Shown here one piece after another: positions 57,203-64,000 of a stretch of DNA of 64,000 nucleotides. The stretch's first letter is position 1; the number at the start of each line of letters is the position of its first letter. Below the pieces are notes generated by a model. The model saw only the letters and a program-made list of their open reading frames with translations, ran no database searches and had not been told where the DNA came from. The stretch lies in NCBI RefSeq assembly GCF_027943255.1, contig NC_072896.1, positions 60,840,501 to 60,904,500 on the forward strand. Reading direction: 5' to 3'. This DNA comes from Anastrepha obliqua. Lineage: Eukaryota; Arthropoda; Insecta; Diptera; Tephritidae. A program made the position numbers and the translations under genes.

Positions 57203-57657
57203 GAATGTGACTAAAAATGTTGATGTGTAGCGCACTTATTAACGTCGTCTGCCGCGGCCTTAGCCCTCTCTTTTTTGTCTGCCATTTTGTAAATGGCTTT
57301 TGGAATGTTTAAACTTTAAAATACAATAATTGGAATTCATGTACCTTATGACTTTTTTTAAATTAATTTTTGCAATCTTCAGCGCCGTCTGCCGGCGAGT
57401 TAGCCCCTCGCAAAATGTCTGCCAATTTTTTTTACACTTTCTCAAATATATAACCAAACTTTTCCCGTACATAGAATACCTGTACCTTATGAATTTTTTT
57501 CCACCCAAAATTCACCCCTTTCACTGCGTATCCCCCCTTTGCGCCCCAGTTTTGCAATGGCAGACATTCATTTTTATATTCGTCTACACTAATACTATTA
57601 TTTTCAATATAAATTAGCCATGTACCTGATGAGGACACTATCTATGTAGCCAGCTCT
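57203..57657 (-). repeat. Right long inverted repeat
   Basis: Reverse complement of 54875-55328 with small indels, the largest in the outermost 25 bases and in an A/T run near 57353. High identity between arms means a recent origin or ongoing gene conversion. Confidence 0.8.
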
Positions 57658-57959
57658 CCGTCTATAACGGTAAACTGTTCGAATCCACAAAAGCAAGCAA
57701 AAATAAAAATGCAAAAACAAATCAAATACTTATCTAAACTGACAAGGAGAGTTTTACGTATCTATTTTGGGCACCGTTTGCTAAAGTGATTTGATATACA
57801 GTTATCTCACTGAGTTGTTACACACGCGTTAGTCATCAATCAGTCATAAACCGATCGAAAGACTGATTTGTTGATCAAAGTATCAAGCCATACATGAATT
57901 ATAAAAAACACAAAAATGCCCGGAAAACGGATATCATTTGAGTCGATCAGTCGGTCTAT

Positions 57960-58325
57960 TATAATTTACAATAGGAAGAAGTGTACAACAGTTATCAGAA
58001 CTGTTTTATTTAACCCGGCAAAGTATTTATAACATAATAAATCGTGTAAAAAATGGAAATAAAATGGAGCTAAAATCTGTAAGTGGAAGGCCGTGGAAAA
58101 TATCTGACCACGTCGATCGTATTTTATAAAGCAAAGTAGCAGAGAAATTTCGCAAACGTCGCTCCTTTTTATTGAAGTAAAGTATTGGATACACCAGCGC
58201 AAATGTCGGCTAATTTGTGGGCATATTTGAAGCAAAAAGTACCAAAAAATCACTCAGTAGGTCGAGCAGAGCTAAAACGTATTTTCAAGGAATGGCATAC
58301 GTAAGATACCTCAGGACTATGATAT
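57960..58325 (+). pseudogene. Tc1-like transposase scraps
   Basis: Near 58064-58120 one frame reads KMELKSVSGRPWKISDHVDR, resembling the GRPRK linker of Tc1 transposases between the two DNA-binding helices. Near 58173-58300 another reads MSANLWAYLKQKVPKNHSVG followed by KRIFKEWH, the region after the catalytic glutamate (the glutamate itself is replaced: SANLW for IENLW). The core between them is deleted. Confidence 0.6.
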
Positions 58326-58805
58326 TTTAAAATTTATTCATTCTATGAGAAGCATGCGCGAAGGTGTTATATGTAGATGCTCGGAGTAGTCATGCAGAGT
58401 ACTGATTTACATTTCATTTGTTTAAACATATAACTTAAAGCTAATAACTGCAAATGCAAAAAGACATTTTAGACAGCTGTGTTTAAAGTGTGTTTAATTT
58501 TTACTCTTTTTTTTGTGTTGCTCTTAAATGGAACAACCGCATATTCTATTATGGGCTCGTGAATTGTTTATATTCGTCAAATAAAAAAAAGATTAAAATA
58601 AAAACCACAAAAAAATACATATTTTCTTGAGCAATATTCCTGAATCTCGATAGATTAGTAAATGTCAAAACATTTTCTCGACAAACTGTATTGCTTACTT
58701 AAAGAATAAAGTGAAAAATAAGAGAAATTTCTCGGCTGGAAACCTCGAGTCTTTCCCGCGCATAAAAGCTTCTAGCTGGGTAATTCTCAATCAGCATTAA
58801 TCATA
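58326..58805. other. AT-rich gap
   Basis: No gene or repeat ends recognised. Confidence 0.4.
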
Positions 58806-58809
58806 TTAA

Positions 58810-59550
58810 GGGAGGGGTCTAGGGTTTGAGCATTTTTTTTAATGAATTTTTGAGACTTTGCTTTAGAGATATGAATAGTGAAAATGTATTAAAACTTTTT
58901 GTACATTATAAAGCATCATTTCAACAATATTGTACTAAATTTTTGTAAGAAAATATCGGGAAATAAGCCGGTGAGGTAACTTTTCCGAAAACGCCTTTTC
59001 CAAAAGGTGATTTGCGGTGACTATCGTATCTAGCTGTAGAATCACCTGAAATAAAAAAAAACAGAATTATTTGGTTAAATTATCACCAAAACCTCCCCCC
59101 CCCACTGGCTTCGATTTTTTTTTTTTTAATTTTTACGTTGCCAGCGGGTTTTTGAAGCAAAAAGTGCGATTTTCACTGATTTTTTCGCTGTATAAGTGGA
59201 AACCGCCCTTAATGTAAAACAAAAAAGTGAAAAATCTCTCAGTGGGGGGGAGGTATTTTATATATAGAAGTTGTATACCAAATTTGAAAAGGATCGGTTA
59301 AATATTGTTGAAGTTCTAATAGTCACGGACTTTGAAAAAGTGGTTTCGAGAAAAACGCGTTTGAAAAAAACGCTCCGCTCCAAACGCTCGCAGCTGTCGC
59401 AGAGGAGTGGGGACAAAAACGTCTATAACTCCAAAAGTTTTGCTCCGATTGAGCTGAAATTTTGGGACAATATTTTTGAGATGATTTACTATAAGAAAAA
59501 GCTATTTCCAAAAAATCGATTTTTTGAAAGTCAAACCCTAGACCCCTCCC
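58810..59550. mobile_element. TTAA-flanked MITE with 20-bp TIRs
   Basis: Ends GGGAGGGGTCTAGGGTTTGA and its exact inverse, 741 bp apart, with TTAA directly outside each (58806-58809 and 59551-59554). TTAA duplication is the mark of piggyBac-type transposition. Inside, ACCTCCCCCCCCCACTG (59091-59107) is answered by CAGTGGGGGGGAGGT (59240-59254), a second nested inverted pair. No coding. It lies 29 bp from the mariner that follows. Confidence 0.7.
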
Positions 59551-59579
59551 TTAAACACTTCTTTTACAAATTGTATCTA

Positions 59580-60877
59580 CACAGTATGTTCAATAAATAA
59601 CATAACTTTTCAGATGTAGAATAAAACACGTATCGTACTGTGTTTGAAAGTTATTTTTTATTCAAAATAGTCTCCATTTAACTCGATACATCGTTCAGAA
59701 CGATCAACCAATTTCTACATGGACTTTTTTATGTCATCTAAGGAAATGTTCTTTAACACCTGCGTCCCAGCTGCTGGAATGGCTGGAATATTATCATAAA
59801 ACGCACTTGTCATGAAAGTTTTCAATTTAGGGAACAGAAAATAGTCGCATGGTGATAGATCAGGAGAATACGGAGGGTTATCGATGACACAAATATATTA
59901 TGTTTTTGCATCAAAATTCACGAGCATTTTTGGTTTTGTGAGGTGGTGCATTATCAAGCAATAAAAACAGCTGTTTCCCCTCTGGATATTCTGGTCTTAC
60001 ACGAACAATTCTTGACCACAAACGATGTAAAACTTGTAAATAGTATTCTCCATTAATATTTTGACCTTCTGCAACAAATTTCTTGTGTACAATACCCTTG
60101 GAATCGTAGAACGTGATCAATATTGTTTTGATTCTTGACTTCTGAAAACGCAATTTCTTTGCTTTTGGCTCCCCTTTCGTCTTCCATTCTGCAGATTGAC
60201 GCTTAGTTTCAGGGTCATATTTGAAGCACCATGTTTCGTCATCAGTTATGAGCGAATCAAGAAAATCTGGACCGTTTTCAGCTGTTGAAATGATGTCTTT
60301 AAAATGCTCTACACGAGCGATTTTTTGATCTTCATTTAATTGGTGTGGAACAAAGCGTGCACAAACCTTTCTTTAGCCCAACTCGTCAGTTAAAATTTTC
60401 CAAATAGTACCAGTAGATGAATTTAATTCTTCAGCCAACATTCTTACAGTGAAATTTCCGTCAACAGCAATGATTTCGCGGACTTTTTCCACCAATTCAG
60501 CACGATTACTTGCTTCTGGACGACCAGGTCTTTCATCATCATTCAAATCTTCACGACCATTTTTAAATCGTTTAAACCAATTATATACATTTAAACGAGC
60601 TAAACAGCCATCACCATAAAGTTTTTGCAATGTTTTTCCAAGTTTAATACAGAATTTAATATTTGCTCTTTGCTCCATTGTATTTTTACGACACAAGCAC
60701 GAAACATACTGTCAATAAAAGGCGCGTAACTTTTTAACCTGTCAAACGCTTTACATGAAGTTGGTTGCGGTTGAAAGCTGACGCTCGTACCTTTTCAATA
60801 TGATCAAAGTTTAATAGATAGCTCTACGTGCTTCATGATTTAAATAAAAAGTTCTGTTATTTATTGAACATACTGTG
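59580..60877 (-). mobile_element. Full-length mariner, 1.3 kb, minus strand
   Basis: Ends CACAGTATGTTCAATAAATA and its inverse match over 31 bases with one difference, flanked by TA (59578-59579 and 60878-60879). Length 1298 bp, the normal size of a complete mariner. Confidence 0.85.
59658..60678 (-). pseudogene. Mariner transposase, nearly intact but inactivated
   Basis: Begins MEQRANIKFCIKLGKTLQKL. Helix-turn-helix region runs through VYNWFKRFKNGREDLNDDER and TVRMLAEELNSSTGTIWKIL. One TAA interrupts ELG.RKVCARFVPHQLNEDQ at about 60376, in the same frame. SLITDDETWCFKYDPETKRQ holds the first catalytic aspartate and LFLLLDNAPPHKTKNAREF the second. A stop and a frame slip near 59910 then lead to PPYSPDLSPCDYFLFPKLKT with the third, an in-frame TAG in KSM.KLVDRSE, and a proper end NGDYFE at 59658. 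So there are two stops, one frameshift and one stop near that slip in an otherwise complete gene of about 340 codons. Confidence 0.8.
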
Positions 60878-60904
60878 TATATTACATGTATAATTGTATG
60901 TATA

Positions 60905-61215
60905 TAATAGCCGCTTACACTCTTTTTGGGTGTTTGGCCGAGCTTCTCCTCCTATTTGTGGCGTGCGTCTTGATGTTGTTCTACAAATGGTGGGACCTAC
61001 GGTTTAAGCCGACTCCGAACGGGACATAATTTTTTATGAGAAGCTTTTTCATGGCAAAAATACACTTGGCGGTTTGCCAATGCCTGCCGAGGGGCGACAG
61101 CTATTCGAAAAAACTGTTTCTTCATTTTGGTGTTTGACGGAGATTCGAACTACGCACCCCAGAATGGTAGACACTCGCGAACGCATTCGGCTACGGCGGC
61201 ACCCAATTATAAGTA
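60905..61215 (-). mobile_element. SINE, near-full-length reverse copy
   Basis: Reverse complement of the 13446 SINE across its length: TTTGGCCGAGCTTCTCCTCC, GTGGCGTGCGTCTTGATGTT, AAGCCGACTCCGAAC, CTGCCGAGGGGCGACAGC, GAGATTCGAAC (box B inverse) and ATTCGGCTACGGCGGC (head). More diverged than the copies at 13.4 and 37.1 kb. No clear target duplication. Confidence 0.8.
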
Positions 61216-63376
61216 TAATTGCCAATTAAATAATCACTAGCCATACCACGCCACACCTTCAACGAAAATGCTCTTGTATGGCTAAGTTCGCGACTGAATT
61301 GCTTTAGTTCTTACCGTACTAACTTCCTGATTTGAGTATGGATTGAGAGATGTTGTGGAACTCATATAAACTCAAAATATAATTAAGTTTAAGCACATTT
61401 CAAGAAAAGTATAATTGAAACTAAGCTTTTCAATTTCAAAAAATCGCGTTTCTACCAAAATATATAAAAAAAAGAAGGAACGAGAACCACCATTGGTTTT
61501 AAATTCACTAGAAGCACATCAGATTGGTACTGAAGCATTTCACTGCAGATTGGTGACACGTACATATATGTACACATTTTTATTTGCATCGTTCACCATA
61601 TGTCTGAGGCATGACCAAAACCAACACCGGAAGTGAATACGATGGCTCTTGAAGAATATTAGAAATTGTAAAAGCTTTATAAACAAGAACACAAAGACGA
61701 ATGTAAACGCCGACAGACAGATAGATCTACACATATGTACTTTGTACATGTTTGTTTGCATTTACATGCATGTGCTAGTGTTTAGCCCAGTTTAGCCCAG
61801 TTAGCAAAAGTCACCAAAGAGTTTAAGAGCATTTGTTAAAATGTTATTTACTTCAGATGTTTGAAATAAAATGTAAGAAAAAGAGTTATGGTCTCTTCAA
61901 AGTTCCAATTCATAACAAATCAGAAATCGTAAAACTATTGTAATATATAAAAATTGCTAAAAAGAAATATAGTCTTAGTCATTATATTTCTTTCACGACA
62001 ATTATAGACATTTAACAAAAATTGCTTTGCGTAAGCAGCCAAACCAGCAAACGCTAAAGGAGATGAAAGTTGTGGATTTCACTGCGCCAATAATTTATTT
62101 TCACCTCTTTTTGTTTAAAAAAAAATCATTAAGGAATAGAACGTAGGTATTACTTAAGTAAACTATTAACAACAATTAAGATTAGCACCTGAATGAAATA
62201 GGGAATGTATTACTAGTATAAATAGCACCCTTTTGATCAAAAATTCGACCCTTTTGATTACTGGTTAAGCTGCACAATTGAGATGCAGTCATGAGAGGAA
62301 GCAGAAAATGTTGCGTATACGCCTGAGGATTCTGCTTGACAACAAAAGGTGGTAAGTAAAGAAAGATTGTAAACCTATACAAAATGCTCAGGCACATCAT
62401 TGTAGGCATTCCGAAATATTGCAATGCAGCTGCAATGGCTGCGCCTGAGTGGTCGTATAGAAAATGGAGTAAGAGTGGGGCAATTGCGGCATGCAGTGTT
62501 ACTACATACAACAACGGTCACTTGTGCGGTTTGTTTAGCACTTGAAATGTTCGGGATAATTGCAAAAATGAAAAGGGATACATTGACACAAACTCAACCA
62601 CCAAGTACATGCATATATGTACACATATTTGATCGACATATACATTTACATGTGCTTACCTATGTTTAAGTAGTTTTTACAAATACGTAGCTACAGTCAA
62701 GTGCTAATATAAAACAGTATACACTAGTTAAATAAATACAAACACCAGCTGCATACATATATTCTGTGAATAGAATGCCACAAATTTAAAATTAAATGCC
62801 AAAATGGGATATGCACTCTTGCATTCACAAATTTATGCAAAGCAGTAAAATTGAGGTAACGCAAGAATGTGGACTATGCAGACTATGACTCCAAAAATAT
62901 GCTATGATTTTCTCGTAACTTAAGAACAAGAATTCCAATTATTCACACTTGCCAACCCTTTCGAATGGGAAAATTGATGCGAAATGCAGACAAAAATATA
63001 TAGCAGCATAAGAAAATAACAGAAAGAAATGGTATAAAAATATTTACGACTTCGCCAAAGCATACTCATATTAGAAACTTTGCTTGAACGGGGTAGACAA
63101 AAGATAGTGGGGGAGATGAGTAAGAAATAGGATTTTTAGTTTTCTTCTCAATATCTTCAAACAGAATATGTTGCTAAATGTAATGTTTTCAACAAATTCC
63201 GACAATGGTATGGCGTTTTTAAGTGTATTTCATTTCTTGCTTTAAAAGCTTCTTATAAGTCGCGATTTCAATCAGTTTTATAAAAGAAATAACAACCAAG
63301 AAATTACTGGCTTAACCGGAGCTAAGGGTGAATTCCGTCGTCTATTTGGTAATCTGGTATGCTGTGAAAGTATATA
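61216..63376. other. Stretch without recognisable gene
   Basis: About 2.2 kb. Short tandem AGTTTAGCCC repeat near 61780-61800 and CATA-rich tracts; frames up to 110 codons have no recognised motif. Confidence 0.4.
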
Positions 63377-64000
63377 AAGGGTTTTTCAATTGGCGTGGGT
63401 CGATTTTGGCGCCCTGTGGCAGCCATTTTGTTTTGGTGACATCTGTCAAATCTTTTGTTTATTATTCAGTTGTTTATGCCAAATCATCATGGCAAGTTAC
63501 ACTATTGAACAGCTCGTTCAAATGATAAAACTTTATTATCAAAATGAGTGTTCATTAACGCAAACGTTGCGCGCATTGCGCCCATTTTTCGGTAGACGTG
63601 GAGGCCCTTCAAACTTCGACTCTTCAACGTTTGGTGGCCAAATTTGAGACGACCGGGTCAGTAAATAATCAGCCAACACCCGTACGTTCAAGGAACGCAA
63701 GATCAGGCGAGAACATTGCCGCGGTCCGTGAAGGTGTACAGCAGAACCCGAGGCAGTCTATTCCTCGCCGTGCACAAGAACTTGGCCTTTCGCCGACTTC
63801 AACTTGCAGAATTTTGCGTCGGGACTTGGGCCTACACCCGTACAAGATCCAACTGACCCAGGAGCTCAAAATTGATGACCATAGACAACGCCGTTTGTTC
63901 GCTGACTGGGCTTCGAATCGTTTGGAAGAGAACCCCAGTTTTGGGCGAAAAATCATCTTTAGTGACGAGGCGCATTTTTGGATGAATGGCTGTGTTAACA
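63377..64000 (+). pseudogene. DD41D (rosa-like) mariner, 5' half, cut by the window end
   Basis: Terminus AAAGGGTTTTTCAATTGGCG at 63377 and start ATG at 63489: MASYTIEQLVQMIKLYYQNE, CSLTQTLRALRPFFGRRGG. A frame slip near 63600 separates this from the continuation RLVAKFETTGSVNNQPTPV, AQELGLSPTSTCRILRRDLG, LHPYKIQLTQELKIDDHRQR and GRKIIFSDEAHFWMNG, where SDEAHF carries the first catalytic aspartate. This is the part missing from the copies at 12.5, 16.8 and 27.9 kb, so together they show the family's layout. The C-terminal half lies beyond base 64000. Confidence 0.75.

Larger units (their letters stand above)
54875..57657 (-). mobile_element. Unclassified element with long TIRs and a FEN1/XPG-like nuclease gene
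   Basis: Two arms of about 454 bp are inverted copies: 54875-55328 and 57203-57657. Both outer ends read AGAGCTGG followed by a divergent patch, then CCTCATCAGGTACATGGC. The unique interior (55329-57202) carries one large gene on the minus strand and a small divergent frame on the plus strand, with about 155 bp between their starts. A partial copy lies at 1.6-2.0 kb. There is no recognisable DDE transposase, RT, Rep or polymerase. A clear target duplication was not found; TA lies near both ends but not flush. Confidence 0.75.

Overview
The window is nuclear DNA from a dipteran insect, most likely a true fruit fly (Tephritidae). The signs are an AT-rich background with short TA/CATA microsatellites, 55-92 bp GT-AG introns, several copies of a tRNA-headed SINE that I recognise from tephritid introns, and repeated IS630/mariner transposases of the DD41D (rosa) type first known from Ceratitis. 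The family assignment is inference; no species is claimed. There are no operons, CRISPR arrays or prokaryotic signals.

Layout. 0.6-2.0 kb: LINE fragment split by a perfect-TIR MITE, then a fragment of the unclassified nuclease element found whole at 55 kb. 4.3-8.2 kb: a dead Tc1-like copy, a decayed copy of an unnamed dispersed protein family, and an R1-like LINE tail. 9.7-17.3 kb: three DD41D transposase remnants and a full SINE with a 14-bp target duplication. 18.6-23.75 kb: a 5-kb LOA-type LINE (ORF1, endonuclease, RT, RNase H) with a mariner-type MITE nested in its endonuclease. 24-28 kb: Tc1-like remnant, MITE, fourth DD41D derivative. 28.4-33.5 kb: a second RNase-H LINE, a Jockey fragment and a reverse-oriented Helitron. 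34.35-35.9 kb: a large nested palindrome with a solo arm at 41.4-42 kb. 37.1-39 kb: 5'-truncated SINE and a Helitron. 43.1-45.6 kb: an unclassified TIR element with a DDE-like gene. 47.85-48.42 kb: the only convincing host exon, a glutamine-rich first coding exon on the minus strand. 49.8-54.3 kb: LINE and mariners. 54.9-57.66 kb: the most unusual object, a 2.78-kb element with about 454-bp inverted repeats whose only large gene has the acidic-residue layout of a FEN1/XPG-type flap nuclease. 58-61.2 kb: Tc1 scrap, TTAA-flanked MITE, nearly intact mariner, SINE. The window ends inside a fifth DD41D copy.

The elements share machinery only in the usual parasitic sense: SINEs depend on LINE reverse transcriptase, and the short internally deleted copies depend on transposase from full copies elsewhere. 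Nearly every transposase here is broken. The exception is the flap-nuclease-like gene, which is open over 467 codons and can be joined by one plausible intron to an acidic tail. Together with a second, partial copy at 1.6-2.0 kb this makes it the best candidate for a poorly described mobile system.
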